A stretch of 64,000 nt of DNA, taken from Cohnella nanjingensis (GTDB taxonomy: Bacteria > Bacillota > Bacilli > Paenibacillales > Paenibacillaceae). The stretch's first letter is position 1. The number at the start of each line of letters is the position of its first letter. A program made the translations under genes and the position numbers. Positions 24,936 to 33,343 of the stretch are shown here, piece by piece. Location: NCBI RefSeq assembly GCF_014212125.1, contig NZ_JACJVP010000007.1, positions 110,838 to 174,837 on the forward strand, read 5' to 3'. The notes under the pieces were generated by a model, which was given only the letters and a program-made list of their open reading frames with translations, was not told the origin of the DNA and did no database searches.

Positions 24936-26018
24936 ATGAGGACGAACAAGGGGCGCATAGATGCGGAACGGATCGGCGAGTCCGGACGGGCGGACCGTAC
25001 CGGGCAGCAAGCAGGAGCGGACCGGTGCGGGCTACTCGGTGAATCGGAACAAGCCGCGAAGTACGGACGGGCGGATCGAACCGGGCAGCAAGCAGGGGCA
25101 GACCGGTGCGGGCTTCACAGTGAATCGGAAAAAGCCGCGGAATATGGACTATCGAAACGAGCCGGGCAGCGCGAAGGGACGGAACAAGCGAGGCGGCTCA
25201 CGCGCGCAGGGTCGGCACGCGCCTGTACCAACGTGCGGCAGCGCCGCAGCGCCGCGACGAAGCTCTTCGTGCTGCTCGCGCTGGCGTGCGCGCTGCTCGC
25301 AGGCTGCGGCACCGCGGCGACGAACGGCACGACGTCGCGACCGGCCGCCACATCCGCGTCCGCCTCGGCCTCGTCTGCCATTGCCGCAGAGGCCGGCCCT
25401 TCCGCTTCGCCGTCCGGCGCGACCGCCGGCGAGACGGGCGGCGGCTCGCCTTCGCTATCGGCTGCGGCAGGAGGGCAATCCGCGCCTCCCGCATCGTCCG
25501 CGGCTCCGTCGCGGACGCCTGCGGTAGACGCGCCGTCGTCCACTCCCGCGTCTGGCGGAACGCCTTCGGCGACCGGCAAGCCCTCGGCCGCTCCCTCGCC
25601 GGGCAGCGGCGGCAAGACCGGCGCCGCCAAGCCTTCGTCCCCAGCCGCGACAACGGAGCCGGAAGCGGAGAACATTACGCTGTCCATCGTCGGCAACGCC
25701 GAGTGGGGCGAGGTGCTGAAGGCGACGTCCGTGCCGCTCAAGAAGAACGACACCGTTGCCGACGTCCTGAAGCGCGGGGCCAAGGCGAAGAAGCTCGCTT
25801 ACGAGATTCGCGGCAGCGGGTCGCTGGCGTACGTGGCGGGCATCGACGGGCTCTTCGAATTCGACGACGGGCCGACGAGCGGCTGGAAATACAAAGTGAA
25901 CGGCGAGGTGGCCGACGTCGGCGCAGGCGCTAATAAGCTGAAGCCGGGCGACGCCGTGGAATGGTTCTATGTGTCCGAGGACGCGGAAGCGCAGGCAGAC
26001 AAGGATGCGGCGCCATGA
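24936..26018 (+). CDS. DUF4430 lipoprotein with repeat-containing N-terminal extension
   Basis: 360 residues from an ATG with AGAGGAGGG six bases upstream. A lipoprotein signal (TKLFVLLALACALLAGCG, lipobox LAGC) begins only at ~residue 108, after a hydrophilic extension built of 27-residue repeats. A GTG at 25233 would give a normal signal peptide but has no ribosome site, so the true start is uncertain. After the lipobox a ~120-residue Ser/Ala/Pro linker leads to one DUF4430 domain at ~245-345 (NDTVADVLKRGAKAKKLAYEI, SGWKYKVNGE). A membrane-tethered partner of the SLH protein, passing cobalamin to the ECF transporter, is the likely role. Its stop overlaps the EcfT start. Confidence 0.7.
   Translation: MRTNKGRIDAERIGESGRADRTGQQAGADRCGLLGESEQAAKYGRADRTGQQAGADRCGLHSESEKAAEYGLSKRAGQREGTEQARRLTRAGSARACTNVRQRRSAATKLFVLLALACALLAGCGTAATNGTTSRPAATSASASASSAIAAEAGPSASPSGATAGETGGGSPSLSAAAGGQSAPPASSAAPSRTPAVDAPSSTPASGGTPSATGKPSAAPSPGSGGKTGAAKPSSPAATTEPEAENITLSIVGNAEWGEVLKATSVPLKKNDTVADVLKRGAKAKKLAYEIRGSGSLAYVAGIDGLFEFDDGPTSGWKYKVNGEVADVGAGANKLKPGDAVEWFYVSEDAEAQADKDAAP
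24983..25144 (+). repeat. 81-bp tandem duplication in the lipoprotein gene
   Basis: Two copies of an 81-bp unit start at 24983 and 25064 (shared blocks CGGACGGGCGGA and CCGGGCAGCAAGCAGG), with a decayed third start near 25145. They code for 27-residue repeats beginning GRADRTGQQAGADRCG, placed before the signal peptide. Confidence 0.75.
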
Positions 26019-26908
26019 GAGAGGGCTTCGGCTTCCGGTCGCTGCATCCGATCGTCGCGATTGTCTACTATGCCGGAGGGATGACCTTCGGCATGTTGTT
26101 GTTCCACCCGGCGGTGCTCCTCGCGGGCTGGCTCGGCGCGGTCCTCGCGAACGTCGCGCTGGACCGGGCGGCCTCGCTGCGCAGATGGGCGGTGCCGATG
26201 CTGAGCGGCATCGTCATCGTCATGATCGTCAACCCGCTGATCTCCCATCGGGGCCGGACCGTGCTGACCTACCTGGGCGACATGCCGATCACGCTCGAAT
26301 CCGTCGCCTACGGCGCGACGATGGCGATCATGCTGCTGAACGTGCTCACGCTGTTCGTCACCTACCGTCTCGTGCTGACGGAGCAGAAGTTCCTCTACTT
26401 GTTCGCGCGGCTGCTGCCGAAGACCGCGCTGGTCGCGATGATGGCGACGGGGCTCATCCCCCGGCTTCGCCGGCGGCTGGGCGACCTGACGCTGGTCCAG
26501 CGCACGCGCGGGATCACGGTGACGGAAGGCGGGCTCGCGCATCGGGCGCGCAGCGGCGCGCGGCTGCTCCATTCGCTGCTGGCTTGGTCGCTCGAGGATG
26601 CGCTGCAGACGGCCGACTCGATGCAGGCGCGCGGCTACGGCACGGGAGAGCGCAGCGCGTACGTCTCCTACCGCTTCCGCGCGCGCGACGGCATCGCGCT
26701 TGCCGCGCTGGCGGCGGCAGGCTCGGCGCTGCTGACCGGGTGGGCGTACGGCTATGGCCTGCTTGCCGTCTATCCGCGCCTTGAGACGCTTGCCCTTAGC
26801 GGAGGCGACCGTCTCGTGGCGGCCGTTTACTTCATCTATATCGTACTGCCGCTCGGCTGGGAATGGAGGGATCGAAGCGCATGGCGAGCATCGAATTGGA
26901 GCAGGTAA
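26015..26908 (+). CDS. ecfT: ECF transporter T component (EcfT/CbiQ family)
   Basis: 297 residues; the ATG overlaps the lipoprotein stop (ATGA). Several membrane spans occur in the first ~120 residues and near the C-terminus. The cytoplasmic coupling helices carry the Ala-Arg-Gly type motifs (QRTRGI and MQARGYG) that dock on the two ATPases. It links ATP hydrolysis to the toppling S component in an energy-coupling-factor vitamin transporter. Its 3' end overlaps the ATPase gene by 28 bases. Placement under a B12 riboswitch suggests a dedicated (group I) cobalamin system. Confidence 0.85.
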   Translation: MREGFGFRSLHPIVAIVYYAGGMTFGMLLFHPAVLLAGWLGAVLANVALDRAASLRRWAVPMLSGIVIVMIVNPLISHRGRTVLTYLGDMPITLESVAYGATMAIMLLNVLTLFVTYRLVLTEQKFLYLFARLLPKTALVAMMATGLIPRLRRRLGDLTLVQRTRGITVTEGGLAHRARSGARLLHSLLAWSLEDALQTADSMQARGYGTGERSAYVSYRFRARDGIALAALAAAGSALLTGWAYGYGLLAVYPRLETLALSGGDRLVAAVYFIYIVLPLGWEWRDRSAWRASNWSR

Positions 26909-28548
26909 CGTTCACCTACCCGGACGCGGATCGTCCTGCGCTGTCCCGCGTCTCGCTGCGGGCGGCGCACGGCGAGTTCGTCGTGCTCTGCGGCGCTTCG
27001 GGCAGCGGCAAGTCGACGCTGCTCCGGCTGATCAAGCGCGAGGTGTCGCCCGGCGGCCGCGTATCCGGCGCCATCCGCATGGACGGCATGCCGGTCGAGC
27101 GCTGGGCTTCGCGGGAGGCCGCGGCCGCGATCGGCCTCGTCATGCAGCATCCCGACAACCAGATGGTCGTCGACACCGTCGAGCATGAGCTCGCGTTCGG
27201 CATGGAGAACCTCGGCCTCGAACGGAACGCGATGCGCCGGCGGATGGCCGAGATGGCGGGCTTCTTCGGACTCGAGCCGCTCCTGTCCCGGCGGACCGAC
27301 GAGCTCTCCGGCGGACAGAAGCAGCTGGTCAATCTCGCGGCGGTGTTGATGCTGCAGCCGCGGGTCCTCCTGCTCGACGAGCCAATGGCGCAGCTCGACC
27401 CGCTGGCGGCTAGAGAGCTTCTCGGCATGATCAAGCGGCTGAACGAGGAGTGGGCGATGACGGTCATCCTTAGCGAGCACCGCATCGACGAGCTGCTGCC
27501 GCTCGCGGATCGCATCGTGCGGCTCGACCGCGGCGAGGTCGCTTTCGACGGGACGCCCCGCGCCTACGCGCGGGAAGCCGTCCGCCGCAGCGATCCCGCC
27601 TGGCGGCTGTCGCTGCCCGCCGTCACCCGGTGGGCGCTGGAGCGGGAGACGGCAGCCAGTCGGGGGCTGGAGCCGCCCCTGTCGGTGAAGGAAGCCCGCA
27701 GCTGGCTAGAGGCATCAGGCGAACGTCCGCCTGCCCCGGGAGTGGCTGCATCTTCCATGCCGCCGGCCGGGGCACATCCGAAGCACCTTAATCAGGCGCT
27801 CCTAACGGCCGAAGGCGTATTCTTCGCCTATGACAAGCACGCCCCTGCGGTCCTGCAGGGTCTCGAATGGGAGCTGCGCGCCGGCGACTGGGCCGTCCTG
27901 TTCGGCGGCAACGGCAGCGGCAAGTCGACGCTGCTCCAGCTGCTCGCCGGCCTGCGCCAGCCGCAGCGCGGCAAAGTCCGCCTCGCGGGCGCGAAGCTCT
28001 CGCGCATCTCGCCGGCGGAGCGCTACGCCGCCATCGGCTACCTGACGCAGAACCCGGTGCTGCACTACGCGCACGATACGCTGCGCGAAGACCTCCGGCA
28101 GGCCGCCCGGCACGCGGGCCTGCCCGATCCGGCCGCGGCGGCGGAGCGAGCCGCGGAAGACTTCGGGCTGGCGGCGCTGCTGGACCGCCACCCGCACGAC
28201 CTGAGCGGCGGCGAGCAGCAGCTCGGCGCGCTCGCGATGACGCTCATGAGCCGCCCGCGGCTGCTGCTGCTCGACGAGCCGACCAAGGGTCTCGATCCGC
28301 TCGCCAAGCTGCGGCTGGCGGAGCATCTGACCGCGCTGCATCGGCAAGGCACGACGCTGCTGCTCGCGACGCATGACGTCGAGTTCGCCGCATCCTACGC
28401 GACCCGCTGCTCGCTCCTGTTCGGCGGGGTCATCGTCGCGGACGGGGCGCCGGACGCCTTTTTCCAAGACAATCTATTCTACGCCACGTCGCTGCACCGG
28501 CTGTTCCGGACGCAGGGGCGGGCGGCCGAGGGGGCGGGCGCGCGATGA
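26881..28548 (+). CDS. Fused ECF transporter ATPases (EcfA-EcfA')
   Basis: 555 residues from the ATG at 26881 with GGAGGG upstream (an ATG at 26863 is an alternative). Two complete ABC domains are joined by a ~65-residue linker. Domain 1 has Walker [10 protein letters not shown] (~residue 38), signature LSGGQKQ and Walker B LLLDEPMAQLD. Domain 2 has GGNGSGKST (~342), LSGGEQQ and LLLDEPTKGLD. Domain 1's LSEH and domain 2's LATHD are the H-loops. The fusion replaces the separate EcfA and EcfA' of most systems, as in YkoD. It powers the transporter formed with the flanking T and S genes. Confidence 0.92.
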   Translation: MASIELEQVTFTYPDADRPALSRVSLRAAHGEFVVLCGASGSGKSTLLRLIKREVSPGGRVSGAIRMDGMPVERWASREAAAAIGLVMQHPDNQMVVDTVEHELAFGMENLGLERNAMRRRMAEMAGFFGLEPLLSRRTDELSGGQKQLVNLAAVLMLQPRVLLLDEPMAQLDPLAARELLGMIKRLNEEWAMTVILSEHRIDELLPLADRIVRLDRGEVAFDGTPRAYAREAVRRSDPAWRLSLPAVTRWALERETAASRGLEPPLSVKEARSWLEASGERPPAPGVAASSMPPAGAHPKHLNQALLTAEGVFFAYDKHAPAVLQGLEWELRAGDWAVLFGGNGSGKSTLLQLLAGLRQPQRGKVRLAGAKLSRISPAERYAAIGYLTQNPVLHYAHDTLREDLRQAARHAGLPDPAAAAERAAEDFGLAALLDRHPHDLSGGEQQLGALAMTLMSRPRLLLLDEPTKGLDPLAKLRLAEHLTALHRQGTTLLLATHDVEFAASYATRCSLLFGGVIVADGAPDAFFQDNLFYATSLHRLFRTQGRAAEGAGAR

Positions 28549-29291
28549 AGAGCAGACTGCCCGCATGGCTGGTCGCCGGCGTACTCGCCGCGCTCTATCT
28601 CGGCTTGGCCGTCTTCGCGCTGAAGCGGGGCAATTCGCTCTTGATCGGCGTCGTGCTCGTGCTGCTCTCCATGATCCCGTTCCTGCTCCGGTTCGAACGG
28701 CGGGAGCGCCAGGCGAGGGAGCTCGTGCTCCTCGCGGTGCTGGCCGCGATCGCGTCGGTGAGCCGAATCCCGTTCGCCGCGCTGCTGCCGGGGTTTACGC
28801 CGGTCACCTTCGTGGTCATCGTCTCCGGCGTCGTGTTCGGGGCCGAAGCGGGATGGATGGTCGGCGCCGTCAGCGCGCTCGTGTCCAATCTGTTCCTGGG
28901 GCAAGGGCCCTGGACGCCGTGGCAGATGTTCGCTTGGGGGCTGGCCGGCTATACGGCCGGACTGCTCGCCCATCGGCGTCCCTTCTGGCGCAGGCGGATG
29001 CCTCTCGCCGCCTTCGGCGTCTGCTGGGGATTCCTGTACGGCTGGATTATGAACTTGACGCTGGTGCTGGATTTCTGGACGCGGGATCATTCCTGGTCCG
29101 CGATCGCCGCGCTGTATGCGGCAGGGCTGCCGTTCGACGGCGTGCATGCGGGAGCGAATTTGTTCTTCCTCGGCGTCTTCGGGCCGGCTTGGATCGCGTT
29201 GCTAGAGCGCTATAGACGCAAGTACGGAGCCCTGCAGCGTACGCTGTGGGAAGAAGGAGGCGACGCTTCATGGGTACACCGGAACGGTTGA
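28545..29291 (+). CDS. ECF transporter S component, probably cobalamin (CbrT-like)
   Basis: 248 residues, start overlapping the ATPase stop. After two extra N-terminal spans, the core (~60-230) has the six-span S-component pattern: an AAIASVSRIPFAALLPGF segment with small residues for docking on EcfT, then VTFVVIVSGVVFGAEAGWMVGAVSALVSNLFLGQGPWTPWQM, typical of vitamin S components. The domain family is used for several vitamins; the B12 riboswitch and the transcobalamin-like neighbours make cobalamin or cobinamide the best guess. It overlaps the downstream dehydratase gene by 22 bases. Confidence 0.8.
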   Translation: MKSRLPAWLVAGVLAALYLGLAVFALKRGNSLLIGVVLVLLSMIPFLLRFERRERQARELVLLAVLAAIASVSRIPFAALLPGFTPVTFVVIVSGVVFGAEAGWMVGAVSALVSNLFLGQGPWTPWQMFAWGLAGYTAGLLAHRRPFWRRRMPLAAFGVCWGFLYGWIMNLTLVLDFWTRDHSWSAIAALYAAGLPFDGVHAGANLFFLGVFGPAWIALLERYRRKYGALQRTLWEEGGDASWVHRNG

Positions 29292-29569
29292 CGGAATCGG
29301 AATGGAAGGTTGCGCTGGCGGAATTGGGCAATTGGTCGGTCGAGGAGGGCAAGTGGCTCATCCGCAAGGTCATGTTTCCCTCGTTTCCGGCGGCGATCGA
29401 ATACGTCCGCCAAGTCGCGGCGATCGCGGAGGCCGACGACCACCATCCCTTTATCGCGATCGACTATCGCAAGGTGACGCTCAAGCTGACGACCTGGCAT
29501 GCCGGTGGGCTGACCCGGCTGGATTTCGCCTCGGCGAAGGCGTACGAGGCGTTGCTGAAGCGCGATTAA
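29270..29569 (+). CDS. Pterin-4a-carbinolamine dehydratase
   Basis: 99 residues from the ATG at 29270 (AAGGAGG nine bases upstream, inside the S-component gene). The signature EADDHHPFIAIDYRKVTLKL with paired His and the later TTWHAGGLTRLD matches the 4a-hydroxytetrahydrobiopterin dehydratase family, and length is standard. It dehydrates 4a-hydroxytetrahydropterins. No phenylalanine hydroxylase is nearby. Translational coupling to the ECF S gene is clear, but why a pterin enzyme should be controlled with B12 uptake is not. Confidence 0.88.
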   Translation: MGTPERLTESEWKVALAELGNWSVEEGKWLIRKVMFPSFPAAIEYVRQVAAIAEADDHHPFIAIDYRKVTLKLTTWHAGGLTRLDFASAKAYEALLKRD

Positions 29570-29607
29570 TCCAGGGAACAAGTCCTCCCAAGACATTCGT
29601 GTGAAGT

Positions 29608-29650
29608 GTTCAAGGTCGTCTCTAGCCCGTGTGGGCCAGGACGGCCTTTT
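29608..29650 (+). terminator. Terminator of the B12-uptake operon
   Basis: AGGTCGTC...GCCC and GGGC...GACGGCCT form a two-part stem followed by TTTTCTCTT, 40 bp after the dehydratase stop. It bounds the operon on the right. Confidence 0.75.
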
Positions 29651-29737
29651 CTCTTATTTTTCATCAAGTCTACTCTTGGTATGCGATATCAGCTAGAATT
29701 ATGGAAGCGATATCCTAGCAAGGGAGCGATTTGCAAG

Positions 29738-32293
29738 ATGAGGACCATGCGGAAAAATGAGATTGGCGGCGGTTCGACAGAGTCGCGATCGGAGCGGAAG
29801 GGGCACAGGCGAGCGGGGCAGTGGCTAAGGATAGGATTGGCGGCGGTCGTGCTGCTGGCAGCCCTCATACAGTCGCCCTATCCGGCTTCGGCGGATACGG
29901 GAATAGGGACCGTAAACGTAGGCAATACGCCTCTGGCCATGGTCGTCAATCCGGATACGAACAAGATTTATGTCGCGAACAACATGGCAAACACCGTTTC
30001 GGTTATTAATGGGGAGACGAATTCGGTCATGAATATGGCCGTGGGCCTTTCACCTCAGGCCATCGCGCTCAATCCGGCGATAAACCGGATCTACGTCGCG
30101 AACGGGCTCGGTAATAGCGTATCCGTGATCGACGGCGCGACGGACAGCGTGATCGCGACGGTAGGCACGGGGGCGCTGCCGAACGCGATTGCCGTGAATC
30201 CGTCCACCAACATGATCTATGTCACCAACCGGAACAGCGACAACATGACCGTCATCGACGGCGCCACGAATACGGCGACGGCAGCGGTGCCGGTCGGAAT
30301 CTATCCGGTGGGGATTGCCGCGAATCCCCAGACGAACAAAATCTACGTCGTAAGCGGGGTTAGAGGAGGAAACGTCGGTACAGTTACCATCGTTGACGGC
30401 GTCACGAACGGAACGACATCCCTGCCCGCAGGCAAAGATCCCGCGGCAGTCGCGGTGAATCCGACGACCAACCGGATTTACGTTACGAACTCGTTAGACG
30501 CCACCGTTACGGTCATTAACGGCGATACGAATGCGGCCTCAACGATCCCTGTTCAGCCAGGTCCTTCGGCTCTAACGGTGAATCCGGAGACCAATAAAAT
30601 CTATGTGGGGGGAGGAGGCAACCAAGTCACGGTGATCGACGGTTCCGTGCAGCCGAATGCAGTCCAAACTACAGTGGCGACAGGGTTATATCCCTATGCG
30701 TTAGCAGTGAACGAGATCACGAACAAGATCTATACCGCTAACTTGCTCAGTAACGACGTTACGGTGATCGACGGCGAGTTGAACACGGGAAGCACGATTG
30801 CGGCGGGAACTTCCCCTTGCGCGGTTGTCGTAAATCCGGTCACCAATCGCATCTATGTCGCCAACCAATTGTCGAACAGCGTCACGGTGATCCAAGGCTC
30901 GTCGCGGCCGCAGGCGGCGATACCGGCGGCGAGTCCGCCGGGCGGCGCGGTGGCGTCAGGCACGGAGGTAAGCCTGTCTACGCCGACGAGCGGAGCGACG
31001 ATCCACTACACGACGGACGGCAGCATGCCGACGGTTGCCAGCGCGGTCTACAGCACCCCGATCCCGGTGACGGGAGTCATGACGATTAAGGCGATCGCGG
31101 TAAAGACGGGGATGACGGCCAGCCCCGTGATGAGCGAGAGCTACACGATTATGGGCCAGGCGGCGATACCGGCGGCGAACCCGCCGGGCGGCGCGGTGGC
31201 GTCAGGCACGGAGGTGAGCCTGTCTACGGCGACGAGCGGAGCGACGATCCACTACACGACGGACGGCAGTACGCCAACGGTTGCTAGCGCGGTCTACGGC
31301 GCCCCGATCCCGGTGACGGGAGCGATGATGATCCAGGCGATAGCGGTAAAGACAGGAATGACGGCCAGTCCCGTGATGAGCGAGGCGTATACGATTCTGC
31401 CGGCTCCGCCGGAGGGCGGCGGTCCCGGACCTGGTCCTAGCTCAGGCGCCGTACGTTCCTCGAACGCCGATCTACGGGAGTTGAAGGTCTGGGAGGATGG
31501 CAAGGTTATCCCGTTGAATCCGGCATTCGATGCAGGTACGACCGTTTATTCCGCTTGGCTGAAGGGGGACCGAGCAGAGCTAACCGCGGCTGCGGCGCAT
31601 TCGGCCGCACAGGTCAAGCTGCAGGATCATGTGCTCGCAGACCGTACGAAGGTGAGCCTGCAAGAAGGGGACAATATCTTCGATCTGGTCGTTCAGGCGG
31701 AGGATGGTCATTCGAAGACGTATACGCTACACCTCCATCTCGAGCCTTCTGCTTGCAAGGCTGCAGATATAGCCGGCCACTGGGCCGAAGAATATATTCA
31801 GCAGGCGCTCTCGAATCACATGGTTCAAGGCTACCCGGATTGTACGTTTAAGCCCGACCACCCGGTCACCCGGGCCGAGTTCACGGTGATGCTCGCTCAG
31901 GCGTTGAAGCTGGACGCCGCGGTCAAGACGCTTCCTTTCACCGACAAGGAGACGATTGGGGATTGGGCGAACGCGGCGGTGATTCAAGCCGTCGCTGCGG
32001 GCATCGTCAACGGCTATGAGGATGGCAGCTTCCGTCCGAATGCGAATATTACCCGCGCGGAGATGGTGTCGATGATCGTCAAAGCGGCGGGGCTGTCTCT
32101 TGATGCGAGCAGTTCCGCGGCGACCGGATTCGCAGATGATAAGGCGATCCCGCAATGGTCCAAAGGGGCGATAGAAACCGCCAAGAAGGCGAAGATCCTA
32201 TCTGGACGCGCAGGTAACCGATTCGAGCCAAACGAGACAGCGACGCGCGCGGAAGCCGTGACCATGCTGTTGCGAATGCCGGAGCCGAGATAA
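29738..32293 (+). CDS. SLH-anchored YVTN beta-propeller protein
   Basis: 851 residues from the ATG at 29738 (AAGGGAG upstream); the longer frame from 29606 would overlap the terminator. A signal peptide ends near ASA-DTG (~residue 50). Eight YVTN repeats (NPxTNKIYVAN, each followed by VTVIDG) at ~50-390 form a beta-propeller. Two near-identical chitobiase-C-terminal-type beta domains (~392-555), a cadherin-like sandwich (~570-665) and three SLH repeats (~670-845) follow. The protein is displayed on the wall. The ligand is unknown; related propellers bind metals, glycans or, in the case of BtuG, cobalamin. It has its own transcript after the B12 operon terminator. Confidence 0.8.
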   Translation: MRTMRKNEIGGGSTESRSERKGHRRAGQWLRIGLAAVVLLAALIQSPYPASADTGIGTVNVGNTPLAMVVNPDTNKIYVANNMANTVSVINGETNSVMNMAVGLSPQAIALNPAINRIYVANGLGNSVSVIDGATDSVIATVGTGALPNAIAVNPSTNMIYVTNRNSDNMTVIDGATNTATAAVPVGIYPVGIAANPQTNKIYVVSGVRGGNVGTVTIVDGVTNGTTSLPAGKDPAAVAVNPTTNRIYVTNSLDATVTVINGDTNAASTIPVQPGPSALTVNPETNKIYVGGGGNQVTVIDGSVQPNAVQTTVATGLYPYALAVNEITNKIYTANLLSNDVTVIDGELNTGSTIAAGTSPCAVVVNPVTNRIYVANQLSNSVTVIQGSSRPQAAIPAASPPGGAVASGTEVSLSTPTSGATIHYTTDGSMPTVASAVYSTPIPVTGVMTIKAIAVKTGMTASPVMSESYTIMGQAAIPAANPPGGAVASGTEVSLSTATSGATIHYTTDGSTPTVASAVYGAPIPVTGAMMIQAIAVKTGMTASPVMSEAYTILPAPPEGGGPGPGPSSGAVRSSNADLRELKVWEDGKVIPLNPAFDAGTTVYSAWLKGDRAELTAAAAHSAAQVKLQDHVLADRTKVSLQEGDNIFDLVVQAEDGHSKTYTLHLHLEPSACKAADIAGHWAEEYIQQALSNHMVQGYPDCTFKPDHPVTRAEFTVMLAQALKLDAAVKTLPFTDKETIGDWANAAVIQAVAAGIVNGYEDGSFRPNANITRAEMVSMIVKAAGLSLDASSSAATGFADDKAIPQWSKGAIETAKKAKILSGRAGNRFEPNETATRAEAVTMLLRMPEPR
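30911..31402 (+). repeat. 246-bp direct repeat in the propeller gene
   Basis: Two 246-bp copies (30911-31156, 31157-31402) are nearly identical at DNA level, each coding for an 82-residue chitobiase-like domain with GATIHYTTDGS. The low divergence implies a recent duplication. Confidence 0.85.
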
Positions 32294-32471
32294 GCGCCCA
32301 AATCCGAAACGGTGCCATTCCGCAGCTATTCGGATGAGCCGGATTAAGGCGGGCGACGGGATATGATCAGATCGCGATTACCCAGGGGCCGACGCCTACG
32401 GCCAATCGCCTAGAGGGAACACCGAGCTCACCGCCGCCATCCATTTGTAGCGAATTCCGCTGTACCATTAG

Positions 32472-32525
32472 AAAAGCCGTTCACGCACGCTCTTGGAGGA
32501 GCGCCGCGGGAACGGCTTTTTTTTT
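32472..32525. terminator. Terminator after the propeller gene
   Basis: AAAAGCCGTTC and GAACGGCTTTT form an 11-pair stem with a structured loop, followed by more Ts. It ends the propeller transcript and, read the other way, the DUF378 transcript. Confidence 0.85.
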
Positions 32526-32551
32526 GGCCTGAGAGGGCCCCTGCTGCTTCG

Positions 32552-32755
32552 TTAGTCGTCTCTGGCTACTTTTGAGAACAGCGACAGTGCATACAGCGCG
32601 GCTACGCCGACGACAATGTATACGATCTTGGATCCGACTTCGGTGCTGCCTCCGAAGATCTCGCTGACCACATCGTACTCGAACAAGCCTACGGATAACC
32701 AGTTCAAGCCACCCAGGATGACGAGGATCAAGCTGATCACATTGAGTACTTTCAT
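32552..32755 (-). CDS. DUF378 small membrane protein (YuzA-like)
   Basis: 67 residues from the ATG at 32755 with AAGGGGG upstream. Two membrane spans (VISLILVILGGLNWLSVGLF and IVYIVVGVAALYALSLF) with the NWLSVGLF motif characterise the DUF378 family. Function is unknown. It is divergent from the zinc-ribbon gene, with a repeat-type hairpin in between. Confidence 0.85.
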   Translation of the reverse strand: MKVLNVISLILVILGGLNWLSVGLFEYDVVSEIFGGSTEVGSKIVYIVVGVAALYALSLFSKVARDD

Positions 32756-32814
32756 GAGAAGAGAACCCCCTTCGCGCGAATTGGCCTTACTCCGACGATT
32801 CGAATATCGTCTCC

Positions 32815-32865
32815 GATAAAAACGTTCGGCCATCGTTCAAAGACGGCACAGCCGTTTTTACTTTT
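32815..32865. repeat. Dispersed A-tract/T-tract hairpin element, copy 2
   Basis: GATAAAAACG...GACGGC...GCCGTTTTTAC, the same ends and core as the element at 21852. Here it lies in the gap between two divergent genes, where a terminator has no obvious use. Confidence 0.6.
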
Positions 32866-32971
32866 ACACCCTATGAGTGATCTTGGAGAGTTATGCCAAA
32901 ATCGGGCGGGGGCGGAACCATCTTGGGCCGGCGCCGTACTAAGTCCTAATAAGAGAAGGAGGCTGATCCTG

Positions 32972-33334
32972 ATGAACTGTCCGGTTTGCGATGATTCGCG
33001 CATGCGCGAAGTAGAGAAAAACGGCATTCTGATCGATGTATGTCCCGCCTGCAAAGGCGTATGGCTGGACCGCGGAGAATTGGACAAGCTGATGACCGAC
33101 GTCCGCGAGGTCCGCGAAGATTACAATCAATGGCATTACCGCGACGACGACGATGACGACGATCGCCGCAAGCGGGCGAACTACAGCCAGCCGCCCCAAT
33201 ACAACCAGCCTGGCAACTACAATCAGGGACATAACCCGAACGCGGGCCATGACCTCCACTACGGCAACCACAAGGGTCCCTATAAGAAGAAAAAGAAATC
33301 CGTACTCGACGTGTTCGGAGACTTGTTCGATTGA
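32972..33334 (+). CDS. TFIIB-type zinc-ribbon protein
   Basis: 120 residues from the ATG at 32972 (GAAGGAGG upstream). A four-Cys zinc ribbon occupies residues 1-45 (CPVC...CPACKGVWLDRGEL), typical of the zf-TFIIB family. Then come an acidic run of Asp, an Asn/Tyr/Pro/Gln-rich disordered stretch and a basic tail KKKKK before VLDVFGDLFD. The role is not known; binding to nucleic acid or a protein partner is plausible. Confidence 0.8.
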   Translation: MNCPVCDDSRMREVEKNGILIDVCPACKGVWLDRGELDKLMTDVREVREDYNQWHYRDDDDDDDRRKRANYSQPPQYNQPGNYNQGHNPNAGHDLHYGNHKGPYKKKKKSVLDVFGDLFD

Positions 33335-33343
33335 TCGTTCGGC

